DNA from: Trifolium pratense
Taxonomy: Eukaryota > Streptophyta > Magnoliopsida > Fabales > Fabaceae
Direction of reading: 5' to 3'
Assembly (NCBI RefSeq): GCF_020283565.1
Contig: NC_060059.1
Coordinates: 37,502,338-37,566,337, forward strand
DNA: 64,000 nt
The notes below the pieces were generated by a model. The model was not told the DNA's origin, ran no database searches, and saw only the letters and a program-made list of their open reading frames with translations. The translations under genes were made by a program, and so were the position numbers. How positions within the stretch are numbered: position 1 is the stretch's first letter; the number at the start of each line of letters is the position of its first letter. Below are positions 22,655 through 34,367 of the stretch, one piece after another.

Positions 22655-23365
22655 CTACTTATCCACAGAGCCAGATTTTTCTTTCAAGTCTTCGTCAGCA
22701 TCTTTGAATTCATCAGAATCTTCTGGAACGTTCTTTGATTTTTCACCTGCATCCGCAGAAGAAGCTTCTGGAACAATCTTAGAGGATTCTTCTTCTGCTT
22801 TTTCACCTTGAGCCGTAGAAGTTTCTGGAACACTCTTAGATGCTTCTTCCGCTTTCTCACCATTTCTCACCGCAGAATCATCTGGAACATTCTTTGAGGC
22901 TTCTTCTTCCGCTTTCTTATCTTCAGCAATAGAAGCTTCTGGAACGTTCTTTGAAGCATCTTCTTCCGCTTTCTTACCTTTATCTGTAGAAGATTCTGGA
23001 ACGTTCTTTGAAGCATCTTCTTCCGTTTTCGCACCTTGAGCCGTGGAAGATTCTGGAACATTCTTTGATTCTTCTTCCGCTTTCACACCTGAAGAAGAAG
23101 CTTCTTTACCTTTACCTTTCGCTTCACCTTTCTTCTGCTTCTTCTTGCTCGGTGAACTTCTTGAATCTGATAACTCGAGAAATCTAGTTACTGAACTCGC
23201 CGTTGAACGAGTTACTCTTGCTGCCGAACGAGTTACTCTTGCCGGAGTAGCCGTAGTCGCTGTCGAACGAGTTGCTCTCGCCGGAATCACCGTAGTCGCT
23301 GCCGAACGAGTTGCTCTCGCCGGAGTTGCTGACGTGTCTTCAGCCTTGAGTTTTCTTGGAGCCAT
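22655..23365 (-). CDS. SelH-like N-terminal tail protein without Rdx domain, intronless
   Basis: 236 residues from ATG at 23363-23365 to TAA. The N-terminus (MAPRKLKAED, then three TPARATRSAATT-like units, ARVTRSTA, ELSDSRSSPSKKKQKKGEAKGKGKE) parallels exon 1 of the SelH-like gene at 12538-12845 (MAPKRKAG, ARETRSAARVTRSSAK, ELPDSRKI, KSPNKKQK, EVKGKAKE). The acidic part is expanded into about seven units of roughly 19 residues, each starting SKNVPE(S/A)S and carrying KAEEE or KTEED. The CxxC Rdx domain is absent, both here and downstream. The upstream E2F site and about 60 surrounding bases are shared with the parent. I infer a duplication of promoter plus exon 1 followed by repeat expansion. 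Low complexity means function cannot be guessed beyond a charged, likely nuclear, disordered protein. Confidence 0.72.
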   Translation of the reverse strand: MAPRKLKAEDTSATPARATRSAATTVIPARATRSTATTATPARVTRSAARVTRSTASSVTRFLELSDSRSSPSKKKQKKGEAKGKGKEASSSGVKAEEESKNVPESSTAQGAKTEEDASKNVPESSTDKGKKAEEDASKNVPEASIAEDKKAEEEASKNVPDDSAVRNGEKAEEASKSVPETSTAQGEKAEEESSKIVPEASSADAGEKSKNVPEDSDEFKDADEDLKEKSGSVDK

Positions 23366-23461
23366 TTTTCCGATTATTTTTTTTCTCAATTTGTTTCTCT
23401 AAGCTCTGTGCTTTGTGTCTCTGTGCAGTGTGATCTCTCTTTTTACTCTTGCGTTTTAGAT

Positions 23462-23469
23462 TTTCCCGC
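23462..23469 (-). promoter_or_regulatory. E2F-type site upstream of the SelH-tail gene
   Basis: TTTCCCGC about 97 bases upstream of the ATG; same context (TTTTCCCGCGCTTT) and distance as at 12940-12947. The adjoining CAACGGTTTAGAT and AAATCGACGG also match the parent promoter. Confidence 0.6.
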
Positions 23470-23851
23470 GCTTTGTGATTTGAACCAACGGTTTAGATTA
23501 TTTGTGAGATAAAATCGACGGCTTTTAAGTATTGGGGTAGTATTAAAGATAGAATAAAATAGTAATAATTCTATATAATTGTATAAAACGGCACTATTAG
23601 GGAGAAAAGTGGATGCTATTATATTGAAAAATGAAAATTAAAAGTAATACTTATTTTAGAATTATTTTATTTAATTTATAAATATAGGACTTGTGAAGTT
23701 GAGAGTAATATTTATGTTAATTCATTTTTAATTTTTTTCAAACGCATGGTATTTCGATTCTGAGATGGTTATTATAACTTAAAAGGAGTATGTATTACTA
23801 ACAATGTATTTATTAAAGGTAATCATCTTGCTATAAAGTGTAGATAATATA

Positions 23852-24128
23852 CTCCATCTTCTCATAATATAGATAAAAAAAATATTTTCACACTTATTAA
23901 GAAAAATAAAATATATAATTTTAAGGATGACTTTTTGTGTTTTTGTTGAAATAAGTTTCATAGGAATATGTAAAAAAAGTTTTTATTTGGTTATTGATTA
24001 TGAGAAAAAGAAAAGAGAGAGTAAATTAAGTAAAAGTTTAACTTGAAAATGATAAAAGTTGATTTTTTTCTTATAATTTGGGACATGAAAAAATAATTTT
24101 TTTTGCTTATAATATAGGACGGAGGGAG
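23852..24128. mobile_element. Stowaway-type MITE
   Basis: The right terminus is GGACGGAGGGAG, the left a decayed CTCCATCTTCTC, with TA on each side. Internal arms pair (ataatatagat against cttataatatagg). Confidence 0.75.
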
Positions 24129-24149
24129 TATGTTGTAATTAAATTAAGG

Positions 24150-24385
24150 TTTAAACAGTCAATTTAATCCTTAAACTATCACTCTCTCACCAATCTAATC
24201 CCTAAACTATTAAAACCAACTAAAAAGTCGATAAACTATACTCAAATCTATCAATTTATTCCCTCGGTTAACTTTTTTGTTAAATCACTCATTCTCTAAG
24301 GACTCACCGCCAATAACTCTACTCGCCGGCAACCGCTCTACTCTCGGCCGTTTTGCTTGCAACTAAAATCCCTCGTCGCAGCTAA
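24150..24385. mobile_element. Partial copy of the MULE-like family seen at 48035-49395
   Basis: gtcaatttaatccttaaact, then ctctctcaccaat, then the Ser/Pro-coding-like ctcgccggcaaccgctctac are close to the left arm and adjoining sequence of the element at 48035. Only one tandem unit is present and no right arm is visible, so this is a decayed fragment. It has no psbC piece. Confidence 0.6.
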
Positions 24386-25885
24386 TGAATGAATGGATTA
24401 TGGTTAAATTGTGGTTAAGTTGGTTTTTTTGTTTGGCTTAATGTACTAGTTTAAGTGGTTTTATGCTTTTTCTACTGATTTTATTGGTTTTAAGCTTTGT
24501 CTTATTGTGAGGGGCTTGCTTTTTCTCTGTCCTGTTTGTTTTGTGTTGCCAAGTTTGTAGGTGTAACATACAAGTTGTGTTGAGTTATGTTTACTCTAAA
24601 TTAAGTTTTAAAATAATTTTAAACCGTTTATTATATTACAAATAACATTTAATATACATATGTTTTGAAATATAATTTAGGATTAAATTTTACATGGCAT
24701 CTTAAACATTGTTATTAGTTATTATTCTCCATTCATAAGATAATGTGTGTATTTATCCTACCATTCAGATTCTCGTTTATTTCAAGACGAAAAAGTAGAA
24801 TGAACGTATCTAATAAATCTATCAAATCTTATACCCGCAACATGTTAGTCATTCAACAGTCACAAAAACTTGCATTTATTCAAATCCAAAATCCTTATTA
24901 CAGAGAATCAAGTTTGTCAACTAACAAGCAACCATTGATGCTTGAAAGTGAAGGTTAATCATGTGATAAAATGATTTTAGAAAATCATTAAACCATTTTA
25001 CTTTAAGCCCTAGATTTTTATACACATTACATGTCGTGAGGATCCAAAGAACAAGATTTGAATACATCGCAGAATAAATAAAACCTTAACCGCCAGTTTC
25101 CTATATATGGAAAAGAGTTCATAGAAATTTGGATTTTGCCCGAGATAAGTCAAGTCGATAAAAAATTGTCAGAAGACTGGTCAAACTCTTTCTGTAACTC
25201 ATTGAATTGAGAAACAAATGAAAGTGTATGAACGAGATATCCAGTAACAAGAAGAAGGAGAAGGATTGAAAAGAGGAACTCCCCAATATTTAGACATCTC
25301 AAATGTGTCGATATCAATGCTGACTCATTATTTGCACATTATGTAACTAAATCAAACAGACAAATAAATTTTCATCTTCATTTTGACTTTAACACAAACA
25401 AGCTCAAAACAATTACTACTATTTTATAAATCAATCATCATACAAAATCAAACATTTAAGCATTTATAAAAAAAATGAGACAAACTCTGCATAACTGCTG
25501 AACTATATTTATGCATGACTGCAGAAAAATTTCAATGCAACAACAGTTAGCTTCTAGAGTCAAAATTTAAACATAACCTTATCCCACCCTCCCTAAGCCT
25601 ATCAAGAATATCAAAACTTTCCATCCTCCATAAATATCTATCATGTTTCAAATACAACAAACCAAATATTGTAAAATAGGAACATCGAATTATCCAACCA
25701 TACAAGCTCAGAAGTTCCATCAAGCCCCCAGAAAATCAAGTTTTGATCTAACCATCTTCTGTGTCTTCCTAATAAATATATCCATCTGCCTCGGGAACGT
25801 CTCGAAATAAGATATATGTGCAAAGATGGCTGGGGACCACATGGTGTTGATTCGCGCCAAAGAATGATACAGTTTTATAAATACT
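24386..25885. other. Intergenic and 3' flank of the GT14 gene
   Basis: No gene seen; the last few hundred bases should include the 3' UTR of the minus-strand glycosyltransferase. Confidence 0.45.
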
Positions 25886-28800
25886 TTAGAATGTTGTGGA
25901 GTTTGAGAAAAGTTTAATCAATTTGTCTTGAGTTTCCGGATAAAACTTCCGGGCGAATAGATAACAAGATCGTTTTGAGCCGTTTAATTCGCACGGCGTG
26001 ATCACCACTGTTCTCTGCAATGTGAAAATGATCACATAAATCATAAGTGTCCCTTCAACAGAAACAGAAGCAATATCTAACCAAAACTAGAAGGAATGAA
26101 GTATATATTACACACCTTTGCATCACTTGTATAATGCGGACTTTCATCGATGTACTGCAGTAAATAAAAATGTGTCATTAAGTAGAAGTGAAGATAAATG
26201 CTGTTTTGGAATGTTGCAAATAAACAATGAAAAGACAAAGAAAAAGATAAGTATGCAAGCTAAAAAAGAGGTTTAGCTAACAGGTTTCCTAACAGCACTG
26301 GTTAAGGATTCAAAAGTTAGAAAGTTTTATCGTGAAGACATGAAGTACTACAACATTCACTACATTGGAAACATAAAATACAATTTTTTAATAAAAATTT
26401 ATACTTTTCATTGCATTTGCCACAGGAAGAAAAGGAAGACAGAAAACAAAGAAGGATCACAAGTCCAACGGAGAGCAAGTTCAATGATCAATGCAAATTT
26501 AAAGGAGTAAAGAGTAACCACTTAATGCTCAAACCCTAATCTTGAAACACTAAAAACTCACTGTTGAGGAGATTCAAGTATAGTAGTTTATAACTCGATC
26601 TCGACTGCAGGCCTAGTTAGTTAGGCAGTCTTATGCAACAAATCTCCAAGAAATTATGTAGAGACTCAATCCTATAATTAAATAAAAACAACTTTATAAC
26701 ACAGTGAAATTATGGAACAATGAATTCTCTTATTAAATAATTTTTCTATTGTTATATTCTCTCTCCATTCTTAACAACTCTTCAAAACTATTTACGTTTA
26801 TGGGGAACACAAATTGCTATTGCTAAAGGTTTAGTAAAAACTCCTTCTGTTCCATATCTTGGCTTTTATTTATGTATCCTATAGCTAAGTTGATTTTTTT
26901 TCAATTATACCCTTGCATGTAATGAATAATATTTGTTTCAAGACTATGAGTGCTTTAGCAATCCATGATATGTTTTCACCAACTATACCTTTGAACGTAA
27001 TGCAATCAATAACATTTAATTTTCATCGACGTTGTTATAGTGGAATATTTAGACTTCCTAGTACAAAACCATTTGAAGGGAAGAAGGGTAAAATATGTCA
27101 CATACTGCTATTTTTTTCATGAGTTGGTGAGTAATATCACGAGCCCTGAATGACCTAGGATGCCATTTTCCTTCAGACCAATCAACATACGTTACCGACC
27201 AATTTGCAATTCCACCTGGATCAAGCATCTAAACATGCACCAAACAAGTTAGTAGGTACAAAGAGACAGCTGCCGTATATCACTTTAGAAGAGAACAGAT
27301 TGGTGCACTTACATTAAAAAATGTTGGCAAGTAATGCTCATCGGAATAACAGTTGCGATTTCCCTCCATATTTGGCTGATAAATTTAAAATATGAATAGT
27401 AGAATTCGTCAGCAATGCTATATTTGTGATGTTATCTATCACTGGCTATAATAACTTGGCCAGCAAGAAAAAGCACAAGTGAAAATCTTAGTAACATAGT
27501 ACCCTGCAATGATGCTTGAATTTGTTAAAATACAGGCTGTCCGCCATAGTTATTATAGCATGCTGTCGTTTCATCGAGAACCACTGCATTACAAACAAGA
27601 TCAAAATCAGCTGCATGTCAGCAAAGTTACCATTGGTTTCCTACAATTTATACAAAGCAATTTTTCACCTAAATCTTAACTTTAATGGTTTATGGTTCGA
27701 TATTTTAAAAATATACCTGTGAACCCTTTCGAAAATCCTTCTTTTCTACTTCAGGCAACATATGTTCTATATACCTGCCATTTCCATGAGGACCAGTATC
27801 CACATAGCTTTTTTTTTTAAAAAGGAAAAGGGGAAAATAAAAGACAGATTAGTCCACATTTCCATCTAAAAAATCTGCAGAATCTTCAATGAAAGGAAAA
27901 AGTTCCTAGAATTTTATCAACTAATTTGTAGAAGGTTCTTTTTATAATTCCATACCTGTCAATAAAGCTGACACTTGTTAATAACAAGTAGTTGTACACA
28001 AAATCAAAGCGGCGCACCGGTACACAACTGAAGCAGAAATGAACATACAAATAATTAGATTGAATCTCAAAAACCAACCAAATCTTAGCATCAGAAAGAA
28101 GATCAAGTTAACAAGAATACCTATCAGACAACAAGACGAAATGTTGGTTATCAGGGTCTAAAAGTGCATTTGCCAAAAGTCTCCTTTCTGCTTCAACCAT
28201 AGAAATTTTTCCCCAAGACACCTGAAAGAAATTGAAAATCAGTTGGCACTGAGAAACAGATGGCACGACTTTATGAATAGTGGATGGATATATGTTAAGT
28301 ACCATAATCATGAGAATAAAAGAAAGTTTGTGGTTATTCAGTGCCCATTTTGTTTTGGTTTCCCTTAAAAAGAGATTTTATTACAACCAATGAAGTAAGT
28401 GTACCATTAGAAAGATTCTAGCATAATACCATAGATGAAGAACATGTACTGTTTACAAATCATTGACTTATTGTTAATATTAGAGTAAACTGAATCATTT
28501 CTAATAAGATAAGGGGAAATAAAGCCGTAGTTCCTTGCTTGATTGAGTGAATTTCTCACTTAAACTAAATATCTTGTTAGGTTCTAAACCTAAGTCTTAA
28601 CCCAAAGATATGCGAAAGTTTCTGCTTAAAGTTCTTAATTCGTGTAGGACTGATGCTATACATTACTTCTTGATGCTTATTACTTGTAACTTGGATAACA
28701 TTTACACAACACATGCAATGATATGATAACCCGGATGTTATTCTTTGTATTGCAAGTCTTACGCAACCACTCTTTTTCCGAAGTTTTGAGTGTTAACAGA

Positions 28801-29643
28801 ATAATGAGACTTATGGGATACTGTCCTCAAATTTCAATCAATTGATAAATCTTTTGTCAAAATTATACATCAAATCATATGCATTTTAGCTTAAATTGGA
28901 ACTTGAAAATGTCATATAAAGAGCTACTATATATTCAAATCATGAGCTTTACCCCATACCGGTTCACTGTGGACGTCTCGGCCAACAAAATAGGGGCTGA
29001 CGTGTACCGGTTTTTCCTTTGATGCATGTACATAGACAGAGAATTTTCCTTCATGGCCCTGCATTTGTTATAACTTATAAGTACCATTACCATATCTCTA
29101 TCAGATTCAAAGGAAAAAAAATAGCATAAAGTCAAATAAACTAGATCGAGAATAACATAATAAATGAAAAATATAGCATCCATTGTTATGAAAAAAAGAC
29201 ATGAAATCTAAGCATGTGGTCTAAATAATAAGAATGCTATATACCCGGAAGAATGTGTGCCAGAGCTTCTCGAAAGGTAACGAACCCGGGGTCAAAAACA
29301 TAAAAGCAACTTTTGGGACCTTGGATTGAACAGTATAGTAATTAAGAATTTCATTAATAACAACCCGAGATTGAATCTCTGCATCGGTTAATTCCCGTGT
29401 CTGCACGGGTGGTGGCTGAATAAACGTACTAACACCACCAACAACACTACAACTTTTAGAGTTAAACAAAGAACACGTTGAGGGGCTCCGTAGAGGATAA
29501 ATATAAGCAGCAATTAGAAAAAAGCACACTAAGAACACTAAAACAATAATCCAAGTAGGCCTCTTCAAATTTGATCGTTGTCTTGATCCTACCATGATCA
29601 GAAGATTTCTTATGAACTGCGGCCATGCATGTTCTTTCTTCAT
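25886..29643 (-). CDS. Core-2/I-branching beta-1,6-GlcNAc-transferase family protein (GT14), 10 exons
   Basis: Exons (minus): 29245-29643, 28960-29058, 28121-28221, 27956-28027, 27717-27807, 27503-27583, 27313-27375, 27106-27228, 26116-26154, 25886-26014. All have GT/AG borders; they sum to 1197 bases, 398 residues. A short basic cytoplasmic N-terminus precedes one membrane anchor (about residues 31-50, TWIIVLVFLVCFFLIAAYIY), as in type II Golgi enzymes. The catalytic region includes KVAFMFLTPGSLPFEKLW, FSVYVHAS, LLSDSCVPVRRFDFVYNYL and GRYIEHMLPEV. It continues with WFSMKRQHA, CYSDEHYLPTFF and a Cys-containing C-terminal block (TPCELNGSKRSCYLFARKF). This is the plant DUF266/BC10-like branch; the plant acceptor is generally not established. 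Length is normal for the family. ATG at 29641-29643 is the first in frame; a Met 17 residues further in (MVGSRQRSN) is an alternative start. Confidence 0.92.
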
Positions 29644-29944
29644 CTAAGTTCAAGACATTCCTTCAGCTTCCCCATATGCATCCGCAGTCTATCAACAACA
29701 TTCATTTACATCCAACCCTGTCATTGCACACACCCAAAAACAAAATATCATAATAAGTACTCCAACTACCTTCTTCAAAAAACAAACAAAAAAAGTACTT
29801 TAACTACCAACAATTTACTCTAGTGTAGTAGATGAAATCACACAAAGGCACTAAATCTCAAGGATTATGTTTTCAAGTATGCAAAACAATAGCTAAATAA
29901 CCAACACAATTATATTAGAACAAAAAAATGTAGATGAAATGGTA

Positions 29945-30062
29945 AATACCACATGAAACTCACACATAAATGGGAGATCTCAGGTTCGAACCTGGGACAC
30001 CGAGTTATCCGGTCTAACAATTTTGGCACTTGCCAGTTGAGCTAGGACTTGCGGATAGAACA
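29945..30062 (-). mobile_element. tRNA-derived SINE in the presumed 5'-UTR intron of the GT14 gene
   Basis: On the minus strand CTAGCTCAACTGGCAAGTGCC (box A region) and CAGGTTCGAACCTGAG (box B) are well preserved, spaced as in a SINE. The host intron is inferred, see the next entry. Confidence 0.7.
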
Positions 30063-30540
30063 ATCAATTTTTAACCAGACTTTACTTAGCATTCAGCTAA
30101 ACTCTGGATTACCGACCCTTTTTCATGGAAATTGGAGGGTCAACTCAACACAAAAACAAGTAAATAAAATAACACCATTAATTATGTTCTCATGAGAGAA
30201 TAATAATTAAGAAACATGATTCAGATCTTATCACATGGAGTACTTCTTCCTAGGCTCCTATCCTAATTTGAAAAAGGAAAATAAAAACTTTACCGAAGCC
30301 TAATTATTATTAATTACTTAAAGTAGCAAAGTGTATGAACAAAACAACAAGATTCAATGAACAGAACAGAACAGAGATCTCTGAATCTCTGATTATGAAC
30401 AAAGAATTTGGGTACTAAGTAACTACTAATCCAACACGACAAAAAGCAGTTGACTATGTAGATCTTTAACTAAACAACATAATAATTATCCTGAAAAGTG
30501 AATCTCAATGAAAAAGAAAGATGGAAGAAATGAATGAATA

Positions 30541-30800
30541 CCTGTGATTGAATGCAGGGATCTGAGGAAAACCCCCGCAAAAATATGAAACGGAAGAAGA
30601 AAGTGTGAAGAAAATGCAGTGACGGAGGGAAAGTGAAAAAGAAGAATGAACAGTGTCAACGTTGGTGTTATAGAGTTGTGTCGTGGTTGGATTGGATCGG
30701 AGGTGGTGTTCAGATTTGTAACGCCAATTGGAGAGCGTTGATTCCGGTGTTGTGTTCTTCCAAGTTATTATTTATTTATTAGTACAATAAATACAAATAA
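30541..30800 (-). promoter_or_regulatory. Likely 5' non-coding exon and promoter of the GT14 gene
   Basis: Minus-strand CAATCACAG|GTATTC at about 30541-30555 is a good splice donor, suggesting a non-coding first exon at roughly 30542-30640 and a ~0.9-kb leader intron before the ATG exon. Purine-rich leader sequence fits a 5' UTR. No transcript evidence was available. Confidence 0.45.
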
Positions 30801-31211
30801 ATATTATAATAATAATTAATTAATTAATTAATTCAAGATTACTTAAGTAATAGTAACAAAACAATGTGTTTGTGTCTTTCTTTGTGGATTGTTTGGGTTT
30901 TTACATGTTTCTTTCTCTTCCCCCTTTGTTGTTGTTGTGCTAACTTCAGGTTGTCATGTCTTACTCCTGGACACTATACTTTATCGTGCAAATAATTTTA
31001 GGGACCTGCTAAAGTGCTCCCGAGTACTATTTAAGTATTCTATTAAAATAAATTTTTTATTTAAAAAATTAAATATTCTAATTTTCAATGCGTTGATTTT
31101 AGGTATTTTCATAAAAATTCTATAAAAAACTTATTATTTAAGGGCTTAAAAAGTGTCCGGAACACTATTTAGCATTTGTCATAATTTTAATCTTTGTAAT
31201 TCGCTGTCATA
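30801..31211. other. Intergenic
   Basis: A short (TAAT)n run near 30805-30830; otherwise nothing recognised. Confidence 0.45.
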
Positions 31212-31300
31212 TTAATTTTTTGGTTAAACATGTTTTTGGTCTTTGGTTTTTTAGGATTTTCATTTTAATCATTGAAGATTTTTTTCACAATTTTTATGTA

Positions 31301-31442
31301 GGTCATGCCGAATTAATAGTATTATGGGCCGGATCAATGGACCTATTTGAAGTAGCTCATTTTGTATCCGAGAAGCCCATGTATGAAACAAAGTTTAATT
31401 TTACAACCTCGTCTAGCTACTCTAGGTTGGGGTCAGGTCCCC
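31301..31442 (+). pseudogene. psbC: Fragment of plastid psbC (CP43), N-terminal third
   Basis: The frame reads [20 protein letters not shown] and then FVSEKPMYE, against [29 protein letters not shown] expected from CP43. After a small frame change, GTCTAGCTACTCTAGGTTGG corresponds to the CP43 stretch LATLGWG. It is a decayed, non-functional piece of a photosystem II core antenna gene within a MULE-like element. Identification is from memory of CP43. Confidence 0.82.
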
Positions 31443-31639
31443 TCAATAAGTTTTTTCCATCAATGTTTTTAGTTCATATTTTTCATTCAACCTATGCATA
31501 TCATTTTAATTTTTTTTTTATGTAGTCATGTTTCGTACATTATATGAATCTCTGTTACAAAAGTTCAATTTTTTTTAACAAAAGATGAACTATATATGAA
31601 TTTTTTTAGTTTTTTGCACATAAAAATTCATAAATAAAC

Positions 31640-31855
31640 CCACTTGGGATTGGTTTAGTAGTGTTGGCTTGGGTAGGTCCTTGGAGTGTGCTCCACTCAA
31701 GGTTTCGGGTTTGATTCCCTTGGTGACAATTTCGGTGGGCTAAGTCCATACAGAGCAAAAAACTCTGGCTTTAAACAGGGCCTCCGCAAGTGGGCGATGG
31801 GATTGGTCCCCTTGGATTAGTCGGTCCTAAGGCCGGATACCAAGTTTTCAAAAAA
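31640..31855 (+). mobile_element. tRNA-derived SINE
   Basis: Box A region (GGTTTAGTAGTGTTGGCTTG) and box B (CGGGTTTGATTCCC) are followed by a unique body with ggattagtcggtcctaaggc and an A-rich (aaataaata) tail. It lies inside the MULE-like element. Confidence 0.75.
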
Positions 31856-32301
31856 TAAATAAATAAATAATTCATCTTATGTTAAAATATTCTAAATTAT
31901 TATCGAATATGTTCTTATAAGTTATAAACATGAATACAAAAAATCATTCAAAAATGTGAAAGTATACACTAGTTGAAATGAAAAGTAAGGACTAAAAATA
32001 TTGACGGAAAAAACTTAAGGGACTAAAATGTGTGGAAAAAAAAAATTCAGAAACTAAAATGAAAATTTTGGAAAACTATTGGGACCAGAAACATATTTAA
32101 CCCTTAATTTTTAATGTATCAAAATTGTAAATATATTTTTAGTTACTTTTTTTTGTTAATAATTTTATGAATTTAAATAATTAACAAAATACATATTTAA
32201 AGATCAAATAGACTACGTATAAATAGATTCTTTTTTTTACAATATAAGTAGATTGGAAGACCAAAATAATTACTAAAATAGAGATATTATAAACCTAATT
32301 A

Positions 32302-32603
32302 CTCCCTCCGTCTCAATATAAGACCTTTTTCTAAGATTTTGTTGTTCCATTTTATTTTATTTTGACGAATTTGTTGTTCCACTTTATAAGACATTTTTCA
32401 AACTTTAAGATGTATTAATTAATTTTTCATAAAAATGCCCCTTATTGATTGAAGAGAAATAAAAGATCATCACTTCTCTCTCTTAATAATTAAACGATAA
32501 TTTTGGGAAAAAAATATACATTATTGACAAATTTAATGTAAAAATTACTTATCTTAATTCCTGCGCATTTGTCGAAAAAATTTACATTTTAGGATGGAGG
32601 TAG
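32302..32603. mobile_element. Stowaway-type MITE
   Basis: CTCCCTCCGTCTC at the left, GGATGGAGGTAG at the right, TA on both flanks. Confidence 0.82.
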
Positions 32604-32605
32604 TA

Positions 32606-33235
32606 TAATCTTATTTATTCGGAGATAAATATGACAACGAAATACACTTATAGAAAGAAAAGAAGAAAAAAAAAACCGATGGTTTGACAGCATTTATTTA
32701 TGTCGTTTATTCCTCTCTTTTCTTCTTGTCTTGTAACATAATAACGTGTATAAACATTGCTTATGTCTAAACGTAACCTCTAAACTCCAGCTGGCGTGGT
32801 ATTCAAATGAGTTATTCTTCATCCCGTAAAAAAAAAAAAAAGTTATTCTTCATTTTATTTTATTTTTTGTTGACAAATATTTTTTCTTTTTGAAAAACTA
32901 TTTCCGTAACTTTTTTATATATTGGTAGCAAAATAGTATTTTTGTGTATTTTTTTATCAATAACAAATATGTATGATGTGTTTTTATATATTTATCGTAT
33001 GTTTTTTTTAGTTATTAAGGACAAATATTTATTCCATAATTTTTAAATTGTCCTGCTTTATTTTTATCAAAGACCGAACACAATGTTTTTTATTTTGTTC
33101 CAAAAATTTCAGGATTAAATATGTTTTTTTTTCTTTACAAAATTGAGATATTTGAAGTTTAGTTCTAATTTAAAGAACTAAATTACCTACCTTTTTTTAT
33201 AAAAAAAATAGGTACGAATTTTCTTTGAGATTTGG
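32606..33235. other. Intergenic, very AT-rich
   Basis: No gene or element boundary recognised. Confidence 0.4.
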
Positions 33236-34205
33236 GTGATAAGACGGTGGAAGTTGACGTGTAAGGACTTTAGTTGGTTTTTGGTTGGGGTTGAACCCTC
33301 TCGTGAGCATTTTGACAAAGATCGTCGGTCAATTACCTACAAATTTGTCGATATTTCTTTGAGAAAACAAGGTATGGTGAATCGTATTGCGAGTTTCATT
33401 GATTCCTTGTTAAGCGCTCTTGTCTTGACATGCAAACGTGACGGATAGTGCTCGAGCCTCATTATATTGATATTTGATTGTTAGTTACCCATTCTCTCTT
33501 TGTTCAATATTTTTTTAAAAGTTTATTTTCGACTTCTCTGTTAAATTTCTTTAACTATGTTATGTTATTTGTAGGTGTCATGCCACGCTATAGTCATTTG
33601 AACTATGTTAAGGGTGGCAAAGGTGGCGTCGGGCCTTCTGGTCGTGTCTTGGAGTCTTTCCCTTCGCAGGCTGCCTCAGAGACGTTAAGGGGAATTTTGT
33701 AGATGATGGAACTGGTCTTGTACATGAGTATGAGCCTCTTGTTTAACCTACTGTTCAGGAAACTATTTCTTTACCCCTATTCTACAAGACTATGAGGGAT
33801 TTGCTTCATGACTCTGAAGCAACTTATACTGACAACCTCGGGTCGGCTGACTTATGGTCTGCGGTTTCTACTTGTTTTCCTTCCCTTTTAGAGGTGACTT
33901 TGCTCCATTTAGCTATGATCGCAAACAAGATAGATGACTAACTTGTTTAACAAGCCTTTGAAGAGAGAGATGACCATCTTTCGAGAATTGTGGCATTGAA
34001 GGCTGATTTGACTGACAAAGAGTCGAGGCTTAAGAAGGCTGTTGAGCTTCAGACTTCCTTAACCAATGCTCAGAATGAGGTGGATTCCTTGTCTATGGAA
34101 TTAGGGAAGTTAAAGGTCCGGACCGAGTCTGATGAGGACATTATCAAAGAGTTTCCCAAGTCTCTTGTAGACAGTCTTTTTGTCTTGGAAATGGAAAATG
34201 GTTAA
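33236..34205 (+). pseudogene. Decayed coding sequence with a C-terminal coiled coil, unidentified
   Basis: Several open pieces in changing frames have coding-like composition, unlike the AT-rich flanks. WFLVGVEPSREHFDKDRRSI is near 33270, PRYSHLNYVKGGKGGVGPSG near 33580, and LVHEYEPL then LFYKTMRDLLHDSEATYTDN near 33720-33840. A 71-codon stretch (33990-34205) follows with heptad-like DLTDKESRLKKAVELQTSLT and ELGKLKVRTESDEDIIKEF. Stops at 33426-33428 and 33702 and frame changes between pieces show it is broken. The make-up (charged domain plus coiled coil) recalls gag-like or transposon-associated plant proteins, but I do not recognise the family. Confidence 0.5.
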
Positions 34206-34367
34206 TGAACAAGTGAATTTTATTTTAAATTAAAATAAATTATAAAGAGTAAAAGTGTGTTTTAATTAAAATAGTAAGGATAAAAATGAAAGAGATAATG
34301 ATAAGCTCTAATTTTTCTCTTTCTAAATGACATAACTAAAATTTCAATTTAAAAATCAAAGACTTAA

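Larger units (their letters stand above)
31221..32103. mobile_element. MULE-like non-autonomous element A carrying a psbC fragment and a SINE
   Basis: Ends tGGTTAAACATGTTTTTGGTC and its inverted partner (GGTTAAATATGTTTCTGGTC on the minus strand) are flanked by an exact 9-bp duplication ttaattttt (31212-31220, 32104-32112). The arms pair over about 70 bases. Nine-base duplications are typical of Mutator-like elements. No transposase. Inside are a plastid psbC fragment (31301-31442) and a SINE (about 31640-31855). Confidence 0.78.

Noticed and set aside
29945..30062. A tRNA gene
   Set aside because: Boxes A and B are present but no cloverleaf or anticodon arm is apparent, and sister copies elsewhere show it is a SINE family.
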